Part shown: piece after piece, positions 35,073 through 46,300 of the stretch | Layout of the letters: the number at the start of each line of letters is the position of its first letter | Position numbering within the stretch: the first letter of the stretch is position 1 | Source of the DNA: Bacteroidales bacterium | Lineage (GTDB): Bacteria; Bacteroidota; Bacteroidia; Bacteroidales; P3 | DNA length: 64,000 nucleotides | Direction of reading: 5' to 3' | Assembly (NCBI GenBank): GCA_024400495.1 | Contig: JAKSMR010000010.1 | Span: forward strand, 1-64,000 | The notes under the pieces: model-generated | Seen by the model: the letters and a program-made list of their open reading frames with translations, nothing else | Databases searched by the model: none | What the model was told of the DNA's origin: nothing | Made by a program: the position numbers and the translations under genes

Positions 35073-36602
35073 TTATAGTTTAAATAGTAATTGTTTTCCT
35101 CTATAATTAAAGGAGTTGGGGATGTCGTTGACGTCGTATGCCAGTTCTCCATTGATAAAGGTCTTCTCGACTTGGGTGTGGAATACCTTTCCTTCTAGAG
35201 GAGACCACTGGCATTTGTACTGAAGATCGGCTTTCTTTACCTCTCTCTCCACTCCCGGACGTACCAAAACGAGGTCGGCAGCATAGCCTTCGCGGATGAA
35301 GCCGCGGTCTTTGATGCCGAAGAGTCTGGCGGGGTTGTGGCTCATCTTCTCTATGATGATGGGAAGCCATTCCTGGACGAGTGGCGAGAGTAGGGGGGTG
35401 TCGTTTCCTCCTTCTTCGCTTGCCGCAGGGCTGAAGAAGGTCTCCATCATCATGGGTAGCGTGTGCTGGATGGATGGGATTCCTCCGGGGGCATCGAAAT
35501 AGTTCTTCTGTTTCGATGCCAGGGTATGAGGGGCGTGGTCGCTTCCTATGGTGTCGATGAGTCCGTCATAGAGGGCTGCCCAAAGCGCCAGCCGGTCGTC
35601 GTTGCTCTTGATGGCGGGGTTGCATTTGATGAGGTTGCCCAGTTCGGCATAATCGCGGTCGTCGAACCAGAGGTGGTTGGGCGTGACCTCTGCGGTTATG
35701 TGCTTGGTCTCGAACGGATCGCTGTGGAAGAGTCCGAGTTCTGTGGCTGTGGTGAGGTGCGCGATATGGAGGCGGGTGCCGTATTTCAACGCCCTCTCTA
35801 TGGCGTGGTAGGTTGCGAGGTAGCAGGCCTGGGTGTTTCGTATGAGAGGATGAAGCTCGGCGAGGTTGGTGATGAGCTTGGGCTTGTTTGCCTGGGGGGT
35901 GTCGCTCTCCAGCTCTTCGCGTTCGGCCATCATGAGCTCGTATTCCTTCATCAGATGCTCGTTGTAGGCGGCCAGATCTTCGTTGTTGAACTTGCCGTAT
36001 TGGGCTTTGTAGTTGGCCATGTTGGCATTGATGATGGCTTCGTTTTCGGCGTGGGCCACGATCAGTTTCTTGGAATCTTTGAAGAGGTGGTCGAGGGCAT
36101 CCTTGTTGTCTACCAGCATGTTGCCTGTGGAGGAACCGAGGAAGAGTTTGATGGCTGCGTAGCGTGACGGGTCGATGCTCAGCAGGTAGTCGATGTTGTC
36201 GTTGGTCGCGCCCAGCATGAATCCGTAGTTCACTATGCTCTTTTCTGCTGCTATGCGTTCTTTCTCTTCGAGTTCGGCCAGCGAGGTGGTTTGGGGCTTG
36301 GTGTTGGGCATGTCCACGATGGAGGTCACTCCGCCTGCGGCGGCTGCGCGGCTCTCGGTGTGGAAGTCGGCTTTGTCGGTCAGTCCCGGCTCGCGGAAGT
36401 GAACGTGGGTGTCGATGACGCCGGGGAGCAGCAACATCCCTGTGGCGTCGATGGATGTGCGTGGTTGGATGGACGATAATTGATTGTCGTCGCCGGCAGG
36501 AATGATGCGGGCAATCTTCCCGTCCTCGATGAGGAGGGAACCTTGGAATATCTTGCCCTCATTTACTATTGTTGCGTTCTTGATCAGCATGTTGGTTGTC
36601 AA
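35073..36602 (-). CDS. pyrC: Dihydroorotase (amidohydrolase), with an inserted helical segment
   Basis: A cytosolic zinc enzyme that closes carbamoyl aspartate to dihydroorotate in pyrimidine synthesis. The 509 residues show DTHVHFREPG (residues 64-73), the carboxylated Lys152 in AAIKLFLGSSTGNM, His184 (VAHAEN), His282 (HIAHLTT) and the catalytic Asp in IGSDHAPHT. Relatives have about 450 residues. The extra residues lie mainly at about 205-248, a charged helical stretch between the two later metal-binding His. The first ATG (MTTNMLI) is used. Met5 is an alternative. A class I dihydroorotase or a hydantoinase-like enzyme are the alternatives, and the motifs favour the first. Confidence 0.88.
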   Translation of the reverse strand: MTTNMLIKNATIVNEGKIFQGSLLIEDGKIARIIPAGDDNQLSSIQPRTSIDATGMLLLPGVIDTHVHFREPGLTDKADFHTESRAAAAGGVTSIVDMPNTKPQTTSLAELEEKERIAAEKSIVNYGFMLGATNDNIDYLLSIDPSRYAAIKLFLGSSTGNMLVDNKDALDHLFKDSKKLIVAHAENEAIINANMANYKAQYGKFNNEDLAAYNEHLMKEYELMMAEREELESDTPQANKPKLITNLAELHPLIRNTQACYLATYHAIERALKYGTRLHIAHLTTATELGLFHSDPFETKHITAEVTPNHLWFDDRDYAELGNLIKCNPAIKSNDDRLALWAALYDGLIDTIGSDHAPHTLASKQKNYFDAPGGIPSIQHTLPMMMETFFSPAASEEGGNDTPLLSPLVQEWLPIIIEKMSHNPARLFGIKDRGFIREGYAADLVLVRPGVEREVKKADLQYKCQWSPLEGKVFHTQVEKTFINGELAYDVNDIPNSFNYRGKQLLFKL

Positions 36603-36754
36603 TTATCGGTATTGTGCTTGTGGCGGATTCTGTTCCGCACAGTCGTGAGTGTCTTTTTTTCTTGTCGGGTGTTTTCCCGTGGCTCTAGTTGTCCGGTTGA
36701 AGGGGAGGCTGTTTTTGTCTAATGGCTATAATCCGGAACCTGATGAGCCGGGCA

Positions 36755-38107
36755 TTAGAATTTCACCTTGCCGCTCCATTTGCGTCCGGCGTTTGAGGCT
36801 TCGGAGCTGGTGTTGTAGATGTTGGTCACAACAAAGCGTCCGGTGTGGTCGATGCAGCCCCATTTGCCGTCCATCTTGGCAGGCGCGGTGCGGTTGTTCC
36901 AGGTGTGGATGAATTCTTTGCCGTCTTCGAAAGTGGGCTGGATGACATATTGTCCTTTATAGTTGACCCAACCCCAGTAGCCGGTGCTCTGGTCCTTGAT
37001 GGGATAGAGCCAGTGGCCGAGCTCCTGCTCGTTGTCCCACTCGTAGCCAGCACGTTCGGCCTCTCGGGAGACGTTGAAAACGTTCTGCGACAACCATTCT
37101 CCGTTGGCTGCGATGCTGCACCAGAAGCCGTCGGACTTGGCGGTGGCGAATTCTCCGGTGTCGTTCACAAAGTGGGAGGCTCCGTCGTAGATGGGCTCGA
37201 TGCACCATTCTCCGGCGTAGTCGACCCATCCCCATTTGCCGGTCTCGATGTCGGTGACGGGATAGCGCCACTTCTCGATGTCGCGGCGATGTTCGAGCTG
37301 GCTTAACGCATAGTCGGCGATGTCCATGGATGGGAATATGGTAACGGAGACGACTTTGCCGTGGCGGTCGATGCTGCCCCAGCGGCCGTTCTTCTTCACT
37401 TGTGCGTAGATGTAGTTGTGGTCGCCGCCAAAGTAGTCGTAGTCCTCATATTCGGGCTGGACCATCCATCGTCCCAGGTAGTTGACGTAGCCCCAAAGTC
37501 CGTTTTCGATGCTCTGGGTAGGATAGCGCCAGGTGTCGTAGTGGAGGCCGTTGATCCATTGTTTGCCGGCGAGGTCGGCATGCTCCTGCTCCATGAAGAC
37601 GGGTGCGATGACCATCACGCCCTTGCCGTCGATGCAGCCCCAGCGGTCGCCGAGCTTGACGGTGGCGTAGTTCATGGGTTCGGTGCCGAAGAAAGGTCTG
37701 GCATCCTGGAATTCGGGTTCAAATTTCCAGCGGCCGTAGTAGTCGATGAATCCCCACTTGTCGGTGGCGGGGTTCTGTGCGGGATAGATCCATTTTCCGG
37801 GCTCTTCGCCACTCTCCCAATGCTTGCCGGCGGACTCTGCCTCGTTGGCGGTATGGAAGAGGTTGCGGACAATCATCTGTCCTTTTACGTCGCAGCAGCC
37901 CCAGCGGCCGTCGAGTTTGACTACGGCAAAACGTTTGAAATGGCCCTGAAAAGAATGGGCGTCGGAAAACTGGGGAGCGATCTGCCAGCCTCCGTCGGCG
38001 TTCTTATAGCCGTAGAGACGGGTGAATTTGTCGCGGGTTAGCGTCTGTGCCGAGAGGGTTCCAAGCACGGCGAAAGTCAAGAGAATGAATATAGTGAGCT
38101 TTTTCAT
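36755..38107 (-). CDS. WG-repeat protein, exported
   Basis: A 450-residue protein with a signal peptide from the start at 38107 (MKKLTIFILLTFAVLGTLSAQ). I count eight WG repeats (for example DGRWGCCDVKGQ, TDKWGFIDYYGRW, ENGLWGYVNYLGRW, TGKWGWVDYAGEW) and one degenerate copy (DGFWCSIAANGEW). The repeats alternate between 'GCID.KG' and 'G[WY]V[ND]Y.G' types, separated by segments such as W.NGL..D.WRYP. WG repeats form beta-propeller-like or sheet repeats. The function is unknown. It has its own promoter. Confidence 0.85.
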   Translation of the reverse strand: MKKLTIFILLTFAVLGTLSAQTLTRDKFTRLYGYKNADGGWQIAPQFSDAHSFQGHFKRFAVVKLDGRWGCCDVKGQMIVRNLFHTANEAESAGKHWESGEEPGKWIYPAQNPATDKWGFIDYYGRWKFEPEFQDARPFFGTEPMNYATVKLGDRWGCIDGKGVMVIAPVFMEQEHADLAGKQWINGLHYDTWRYPTQSIENGLWGYVNYLGRWMVQPEYEDYDYFGGDHNYIYAQVKKNGRWGSIDRHGKVVSVTIFPSMDIADYALSQLEHRRDIEKWRYPVTDIETGKWGWVDYAGEWCIEPIYDGASHFVNDTGEFATAKSDGFWCSIAANGEWLSQNVFNVSREAERAGYEWDNEQELGHWLYPIKDQSTGYWGWVNYKGQYVIQPTFEDGKEFIHTWNNRTAPAKMDGKWGCIDHTGRFVVTNIYNTSSEASNAGRKWSGKVKF

Positions 38108-38137
38108 TGATGTATTATTTCTAATTAACTTGAAATG

Positions 38138-38167
38138 CAAAGATACGAAAAATATTTTTAATACAAA
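38138..38167 (-). promoter_or_regulatory. Bacteroidota promoter for the WG-repeat gene
   Basis: On the minus strand TTTG (38164-38167), an 18-base spacer and TATCTTTG (38138-38145) lie 31 bases before the start codon. Confidence 0.7.
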
Positions 38168-38651
38168 AAAAAGTTTTCAACAGCTGGAAGACTTTTGTGT
38201 TCATAATGTCGGTCCTGGCTTGCCGGAAGTGCGGTGAAATCTAGGATTGATGGCTGTTGGGCTGTTCGCTTCTGAAAGCTCTCGTCAGCGTCGCCCTTGT
38301 GCCGTATCTCTGTCCTACTTGGGTCTCGTTTCCTTCGCGAGAAAGCCGAATGCAAGCCGAACGCAAGCCGAACACAAGCCGAACGCAAGCCGAACGCAAG
38401 CCGAACACAAGCCGAACGCAAGCCGAACACAAAATGGGATTGGTAGGGGAGAGGAAGGGCATTGATTCCTGTTGGTTGCTTTTGTCAGATTGTGTCTATT
38501 GTTTGGTGCTGGTTCTTTGTTTTCCGGCAGAAACGATGCTTTTGAAGCCGGAGACTTGTGTTGCTGGAAAGAGAGGTCTTGCTATTGTGTTGGTTATTCG
38601 TTGTTTGTGTGTTGTTGAGAAAATATTTTTTAATAATTCGAAAAAAGTTGC
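38168..38651. other. Intergenic gap between the divergent WG-repeat and glyA genes
   Basis: About 480 bases with no supported gene. Apart from the 11-bp tandem repeat at 38343-38430, I see only low-complexity, T-rich sequence on the glyA side. Short reading frames across the repeat encode simple periodic peptides and are not credible genes. Confidence 0.6.
38343..38430. repeat. 11-bp tandem repeat (consensus AAGCCGAACRC), 8 copies
   Basis: Eight units of 11 bases run without interruption from 38343 to 38430. They differ only at unit positions 9 and 10 (AATGC, AACGC or AACAC endings). The first copy is the most divergent. Confidence 0.95.
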
Positions 38652-38659
38652 TATCTTTG
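38652..38659 (+). promoter_or_regulatory. Promoter -7 box for glyA
   Basis: TATCTTTG, 41 bases before the start codon, in an AT-rich context. The -33 box is not clear. Confidence 0.55.
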
Positions 38660-38700
38660 CAATCTCATTAATGAACAAATAATTATATAAAATATCTGTT

Positions 38701-39981
38701 ATGCAAAGAGATACCCAAATTTTCGATCTCATCCAGAAGGAAAGAGAACGTCAGACCAAAGGAATCGAGCTCATCGCTTCCGAAAACTTTGTAAGTGATC
38801 AGGTAATGGAGGCTATGGGCTCCGTTATGACCAACAAATACGCCGAAGGCTATCCTGGAAAGCGTTACTATGGTGGCTGCCAGATTGTAGACCAGAGCGA
38901 AACCATCGCTATCGAGCGTGCTAAGAAGCTCTATGGTGCAGCATGGGCAAATGTACAGCCCCACTCCGGCGCACAGGCTAACATGGCCGTATTCATGGCT
39001 TGCCTCCAGGCTGGCGACACCTTCATGGGCATGAACCTCAACCACGGCGGTCACCTCAGCCACGGTAGCGCTGTTAACTTCTCCGGTCTTATGTTCAACG
39101 TTGTTGACTACAGCGTTCGCGAAGATACCGGTATGGTTGACTACGACGAGATGGAGAAGGTTGCTCTCGACAAGCGCCCCAAACTCATCATCGGTGGTGG
39201 TTCCGCTTACAGCCGCGACTGGGATTGGGCTCGCATGCGTGAGATCGCTGACAAGATCGGCGCTATCCTCATGGGCGACATCAGCCACCCCTCCGGCCTC
39301 ATTGCTAAGGGCTACCTCAATAATGCAGTTAAATACTGCCACATCGTTACCACTACCACCCATAAGACTCTCCGCGGACCTCGTGGCGGTATGATCCTCA
39401 TGGGCGAAGATTTCGACAATCCTTGGGGCAAGAAGACTCCTAAGGGCGAGATCAAGAAGATGTCTGCTCTCCTCGACAGCGCTGTATTCCCCGGCACCCA
39501 GGGCGGTCCTCTCGAGCACGTTATCGCTGCCAAGGCTGTTGCTTTCGGCGAGGCTCTGACCGACAGCTACGATCAGTACATCCAGCAGGTTATGAAGAAC
39601 GCTAAGGTTATGTGCGAAGCTTTCGTTGAGAAAGGTTACAAGGTTATCTCCGACGGTACCGACAACCACCTTATGCTCATCGACCTCCGTCCTAAGTTCC
39701 CCGAGATGACTGGTAAGGTGGCTGAGAACGCTCTCGTAGCTGCTGACATCACCATCAACAAGAACATGGTTCCTTTCGACAGCCGTAGCGCATTCCAGAC
39801 CTCTGGTCTCCGCGTGGGTACCCCCGCTATCACCACCCGTGGCGTGAAAGAAAACGAAATGAAGGATATCGTGAACCTCATCGATACCGTTCTCTGCAAC
39901 CCCACCGACGAGGCTGTTATCGCTAAAGTACGCGGCACCGTTAACGAAATGATGCAGAACCGTCCTCTCTTCGCTTGGTAA
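38701..39981 (+). CDS. glyA: Serine hydroxymethyltransferase
   Basis: A PLP enzyme that converts serine and tetrahydrofolate to glycine and methylene-tetrahydrofolate, the main one-carbon source. The 426 residues show [10 protein letters not shown] near the N terminus, [26 protein letters not shown], and the PLP Lys222 in [14 protein letters not shown]. Length and motifs are standard. The codon use is strongly biased, as expected of a highly expressed gene. It is followed by a strong terminator, so it is monocistronic. Confidence 0.96.
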   Translation: MQRDTQIFDLIQKERERQTKGIELIASENFVSDQVMEAMGSVMTNKYAEGYPGKRYYGGCQIVDQSETIAIERAKKLYGAAWANVQPHSGAQANMAVFMACLQAGDTFMGMNLNHGGHLSHGSAVNFSGLMFNVVDYSVREDTGMVDYDEMEKVALDKRPKLIIGGGSAYSRDWDWARMREIADKIGAILMGDISHPSGLIAKGYLNNAVKYCHIVTTTTHKTLRGPRGGMILMGEDFDNPWGKKTPKGEIKKMSALLDSAVFPGTQGGPLEHVIAAKAVAFGEALTDSYDQYIQQVMKNAKVMCEAFVEKGYKVISDGTDNHLMLIDLRPKFPEMTGKVAENALVAADITINKNMVPFDSRSAFQTSGLRVGTPAITTRGVKENEMKDIVNLIDTVLCNPTDEAVIAKVRGTVNEMMQNRPLFAW

Positions 39982-40012
39982 TCCCGAGTCCGAAAAAGAA
40001 GACTTACTGAAT

Positions 40013-40057
40013 AAAAAAAAGAGTCCCATCCTGCAACGGGTGGGGCTCCTTTTTTTT
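40013..40057 (+). terminator. Strong rho-independent terminator of glyA
   Basis: An 11-bp stem with two G-U pairs (40021-40031 with 40038-40048) has a 6-base loop. It is flanked by a run of eight A before and nine T after, so it may also work in the reverse direction. Confidence 0.9.
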
Positions 40058-40350
40058 GTTGTGTAAAGAGTGTTTTGAGTGTTAAAATTTAACATTCTTA
40101 TTTGTTGTATTAAGAAGCATAAAACCGGGGATGAAAAGATTGATTTTTAACAATTGTCTGTTGATAACATCAATAATTTATCCTTCTGTAAGAATTTTCG
40201 CTTAGAGAAAAACGCTCTTTTATTATTTTTTATAATCTTGATTTTTAATATTTTTTAATATTTGTCAACAGGCTTGTGTGTATTTTTTAACAATGAGTTA
40301 TTCATAATTTAAAAAATATGTTTATTTTTGGATTCCCAAAATATACAGTT
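40058..40350 (+). other. AT-rich leader region of the giant repeat-protein gene
   Basis: About 290 bases, very AT-rich, between the glyA terminator and the giant gene. It has many T and A runs but no clear TAnnTTTG box. TAATATTTG at about 40256-40264 is the nearest and has one base too many. The promoter of the 21.5-kb gene must lie here unless transcription reads through from glyA. Confidence 0.5.
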
Positions 40351-43300
40351 ATGGCAACAAAATTACGCAGATTTATCACTTACCTTGGATGTCTCGCATT
40401 GGCAGTATGCGGATTAACGAACAAAGGTATTTCTCAGGAGATTTCAACCCAGGGCACCGAGTTCTATACGGTGTACATGGCCAACTTCCCAGATTGGATG
40501 TTGAACACCAACGAGCGTGGTGTGTTGATTTCGGCCAAACGAACCTGTCGCGTAACAATCCAGAACATCCGAACTGGATTCTATCTTGCAGACAATGTTA
40601 CCGTTCCTGCAGGACAGATCAAGCAATTTTGTGTCAAAGCCCAAAATCCCAATAACGAAGGTCAAGCCTACTTGACCGACTATACCGCCATTCCGCGTGA
40701 TAAGAGTCTGCGTATTACTGCCACCGATACCATTACTGTATATTCCTACAACTACGAGTCTGCCTCGTTCGACGGTTCTGTCGTGTTGCCCACCCCGTCG
40801 CTTGGTGACTACTATATCATCCATACCTCCGACCCGGCCGACGACGGTCATTCGGTGTTCTCTGTCACAGCAGTAGAACCGGGAACAACAACCGTTGATG
40901 TATGGCCCAGCGCTATAGTGAAGAACAACGCAGGTACGAACTATGGCCCTGCCGGCGCCTCTTATGTAAGCGGCCAGCAATGGGTGTCCACAGGCTGGGG
41001 GCGCGGATATTGGAGAGACACCTATTCCACCATCACCCGCGACACCATGATTACCGTTGTCCTTCAGCAAGGACAGTCGTTCGAGCTTGGCTCGGTAAGT
41101 ATGGAAGCCGACGGAAACCTCACCGGTACTCGAGTCATGTCCCGCGGAGGAAAGAAGATCGCGGTCAACAATGGTAACGACTGGACGGAGATTATCCATC
41201 CCTGGACTTGTTCCGACCATGTCTACGAACAGGCGTTCCCGGTTAGCACATGGGGTAAGAAGTTTGTCGTCACAGGTACCCAGCATCGTTGCGAGGATCT
41301 TCTCCGAATGACAGCCAGCGAAAACGGTACCTTGATCACTATCAATGGCGGAGCTCCCATTGCCCTTGACGCTTTCCAGACTCATCAGAGAACGTTCCGT
41401 TCGGATCAGGCCTATTACATCGAGTCGAATAAGCCCATCGCAGTTTATACCTATATCGCCAGTCTTACCTATGCGGCCAACGGTTGCCGGTCGAACAACT
41501 TTGGTGACCCTGCCATGGTGTGGATTGCTCCTCTGGAACAGCGCATCAACGAAATGCACTTCTCGACATTTATGCCTGTGCATAGTCTCGCCCGCGATGA
41601 GAACGCTCCAACAGAGCACTATGTGAACATCGTAACCCCTGCCGACGCAACAGTAACACTTGATGGTGTGAATATCACATCCCAGTTTACTACCGTTCCC
41701 AACAATACCGGTTATAAATACGTCCGCAAGCAGATCACGCACAACGACCATACGTTGACCAGTAGCAAGGGTCTTATCGCGCACTGCTATGGTATCGGTT
41801 ACTATGTGTCCTATGCATACAACATCGGCTCTGCAATGAAGGACCTCACTGGTAACATCGTTATCAACAGGGATACCCTTACACAAAGTACAGTGAAGCA
41901 TTACTGTCTTGGCGATACCGTAAAGGTAAGCTACTTCTTTGAAGGAGATGCCGATAGCGTGCAATGGAGCCTGAATGGAGAAACCTTCCGCCGCCATACT
42001 CCGGACGACACGCTCCGTTTCATCCCCAGGCGTGCTCATCTAGGTGAGAATACCATCTCCATGAAGGTCTATTATTCCCAGAATAGTGGCAGTATGCACC
42101 GCTCGTTCCAGGCTACAAATATCTTCTATATCCATGATACGGCTCATGTCGACACAACGGCAGCTAGTTGTGGGTCTTATGAGTGGCGAGGAACAAGCTA
42201 TTCGGCATCGGGAGTATACCCCAAGCATTTTCTTACGGCATATGGCTGTGATAGCGTAAGGGCGCTTCATCTTACTATTAATCCCCATACACAAAAAACA
42301 ATCTCGGTCGCAGAGTGCCAGGAATATTCGTGGAGTGTTACCGATCTTGGTGGCAATGTCCATAACTATGTGCCTAACCCCATATATGTTTCGGGCAACT
42401 ATCAGATGACGATAGAGAACGCCAAGGGCTGCGACAGTACTATCACGTTGGCGCTTACGATAAAGCAAAACGAACAGGCTGTCGATACCCGTATTGGTTG
42501 CGAAACATTCACTTGGCTGGATGGCAATACCTATACATCGAACAATAGCGAGGCCAAATATTATGTTGATGGCGCTGCCACCAATGGCTGTGATAGCGTC
42601 TATACGCTCAATCTGACGATCCATCACAATACATCGGCCTCTATTTCCGACGAAGTCTGCCCCGGATATAACTGGAGTGTGACAGATATAGCAGAAGTTG
42701 TACATGATTACCCGTCGAATCCTATTTCTGTCTCCGGTGATTATCAGTTGGTGATCCCTAATGCCAAGGGTTGTGACAGTACAATTAATTTGAGCTTGAC
42801 AGTCAAACCCAACGAGGAGGGTGTCCACACTCGTTCCGCATGCGAAAGCTATACCTGGATTGATGGCCAGACTTATACCGCTAGCACCAGTGGCGTGGTT
42901 TCCCACACTATTGCAGGAGTTGCCACCAACGGATGTGATAGTGTCGTTACTTTGGATCTTACTATCAACCATCCTACGGCGGAAACCATTTATGAATCGG
43001 CATGTAACAGCTATACTTGGAGCGTGACAGATCTCTTGGGTAACGTGATAGCCCATCCTGCAAATCCGTTAACGGCTTCTGGCGACTACCTGCTGGTGAT
43101 CAAGAACGTCAAAGGCTGCGATAGTACCATCACCCTTCAATTGACGATAGAGCAAGACGAAACAGGAACACATGAAATTACTGCTTGTAACAGCTACCTC
43201 TGGATAGACGGCCAGACCTATACGGCAAGCACTAGTGGCGTTGAAACCTTTAGAAAGGTTGGTTCTGCGACCAATGGCTGTGACAGTATTGTGACGCTCG

Positions 43301-46300
43301 ATCTTACTGTGATCCATAACGAGACAGGCACACACGAACGTGTCGCATGTGAGAGTTATACCTGGATTAATGGAGAAACGTATACGACAAGCACTAGCGG
43401 CGTAGTAACACACACTATTGTTGGTGCGGCTACTAATGGCTGCGACAGTGTTGTTACCCTAGACCTTACCATCAACCGGTCAACAAGCTCTCAGACCAGC
43501 ATGGCTAGTTGTGATAGTTACGAATGGAGTGTGGTTGATCTTTCCGGCGTCACTCATAATCATGATGAAAATCCGTTGACCGCATCGGGTGATTATATGT
43601 TGACAATCGCCAATGCTAAAGGCTGCGATAGTACTATCACGCTGCATCTGACCATCAAGAATAGTAACACCGGCGTTCATCCCGCCAATGTTTGTGACAG
43701 CTACACCTGGGAAGGCAGCACCTATACCGAAAGCAACAATACCGATACCCACACCTATACCAACGCTGCTGGTTGCGATAGCGTCGTAACCTTAGAACTG
43801 ACCATTAGAAACAGCAATACCGGTGTTCATGATGCAGATGTCTGCGATAGCTACATATGGGAAGGAAACACTTATACGTCAAGCAACACAACAGCCACCC
43901 ATACTTATGTCAATGCCGCTGGTTGCGATAGTGTGGTTACTCTCAATCTGGTTGTGAGAAATAGTAGTGCAGGAGTTCATCCTGCTAATGTTTGTGACAG
44001 TTATGTTTGGGAAGGAACTACCTATACCGAAAGTAATAGTGTTGCAACGCATACCTATACCAATGCTGCCGGTTGCGACAGCGCCGTGACCCTTAATCTC
44101 ACCATCAGACAAAGTAGCGCTGGCGTTCATCCCGCCAATGTCTGCGATAGCTATACTTGGGAAGGAGATGTTTACACAGAAAGCAATAGCACCGCAACTC
44201 ATACCTATACCAACGCTGCCGGTTGTGATAGTGTTGTCACGCTTAACCTGACCATCAGAAACAGTAACACGGGTGTTCATTCCGCCAATGTTTGCGATAG
44301 CTATACCTGGGAAGGCAATACCTATACCGAAAGCAACAATACCGACACCTACACTTATACTAACGCCGCCGGTTGTGATAGTGTCGTAACCTTAGATCTG
44401 ACCATTAGAAATAGTAGCACGGGCATTCATACCGAAAGTGCATGTGATAGCTATACGTGGGAAAGTGTCCTTTATACAGAAAGTAACACAACTGCAACAC
44501 ACACCTATACTAACGCAGTGGGTTGTGATAGCGTAGTTACACTTAACCTTACTATCAATCATACCGAGTATGGTGTACATGTTGCAGAGGCCTGTGACAG
44601 TTATGTATGGCATGGCGTCACCTATACCGAAAACAACAATACAGCGACTCATACCTATACGAATAGGTTCGGATGCGATAGTGTCGTTACTTTGAATCTC
44701 ACTATCAGTGATAGCGCGGTTAGCCATAGCGTTCAGATCGCTTGTGATTCCTATACCTGGGATGGTTCGCTATATACGATTAGCGGCACTTACAGGAAAG
44801 CAGGCATGTCTGCTTCTAATGGTTGTGACAGTATAGCATACTTGAATCTGACCATCAAACATAGTAATACAGGCATCCATGAGGCCAATGCCTGCGACAG
44901 TTATACCTGGGAAGGAAATGCTTATACAGAAAGCAACAATACAGCAACCTATACCTATACCAACGTTGATGGTTGCGATAGTGTCGTAACCATCAACTTG
45001 GTTGTCAGACATAGTAATACGGGCGTTCACGAAGCCAGTGTCTGCGATAGCTACACATGGGAAGGGAATACCTACACGGTAAGCAATACAACGGCAACCC
45101 ATACCTATACCAATGCTGTGGGTTGTGACAGTGTTGTTAGCCTTAACCTTGTTGTCAGATATAGCAACACGGGTATCCATTCCGCTAATGCTTGCGACAG
45201 CTACACGTGGGAGGGGACTTCATATACAGAGAATAATAGCACAGCAACGCATAGCTATACTAACGCTGCTGGATGTGATAGTGTTGTAACCTTAAATCTG
45301 ATTATCAGAAATAGTAATACAGGTGTTCATCCTGCCGATGTTTGCGATAGTTACACTTGGGAAGGAACAACCTATACAGAAAGTAATAGTACCGCAACAC
45401 ATAGCTATACTAACGCTGCTGGATGTGATAGTGTTGTAACGCTAAACCTGATCATCAGAAATAGTAATACAGGCGTCCATGCGGCCAATGTTTGTGATAG
45501 CTATAGCTGGGAAGGGAACACCTATACAACAAGTAATAACACCGATACATATACATATACTAATGCTGCCGGGTGCGACAGTGTGGTGACACTCAATTTT
45601 ATCGTTAGGAATAGCAATTCGGGTGTTCATGTCGCCGATGTATGTGACAGTTATACCTGGGAAGGTAGCCTATATACCGAAAGTAATAGCACAGAAACCC
45701 ATACCTATACCAATGCGGCCGGATGTGATAGTGTCGTGACGCTTAACTTAACCATCAGAAACGGAAATACTGGTGTTCATGTGGTTGATGTCTGCGACAG
45801 CTATACCTGGGAAGGAAACACCTATACAATTAATAATAATACAGCAACTCATACCTATACAAATGCAGCAGGATGCGATAGCGTCGTTACTCTTAATCTG
45901 ACAATCAGACATAGTAGTGTTGGCGTCCATGATGCTGATGTCTGCGACAGCTATGTATGGGAAGGTTTCTTATATACAGAAAGCAATACTACAGCTACCC
46001 ATACCTATTCTAACGCGTCTGGGTGTGATAGTGTTGTAACCCTTAATCTTAATGTAAGAAAGAGTAATACGGGCGTTCATTCTGCCAATGTCTGCGATAG
46101 CTATGTCTGGGAAGGTAATACCTATACTGCTAGCAATAATACAGCAACCCATATCTATGTCAATACCGCAGGATGTGATAGCGTTGTCACTCTTAATCTT
46201 ATTATAAGAAAGAGCAATACTGGCGTCCATGTGGCCAATGTTTGTGACAGTTATGTTTGGGAAGGGACTACCTATACGGAGAGCAATAGTACCGCAACGC

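Noticed and set aside
38257..38682. Small frames across the 11-bp tandem repeat
   Set aside because: The peptide is a simple periodic translation of the repeat, in several frames at once, with no start signal.
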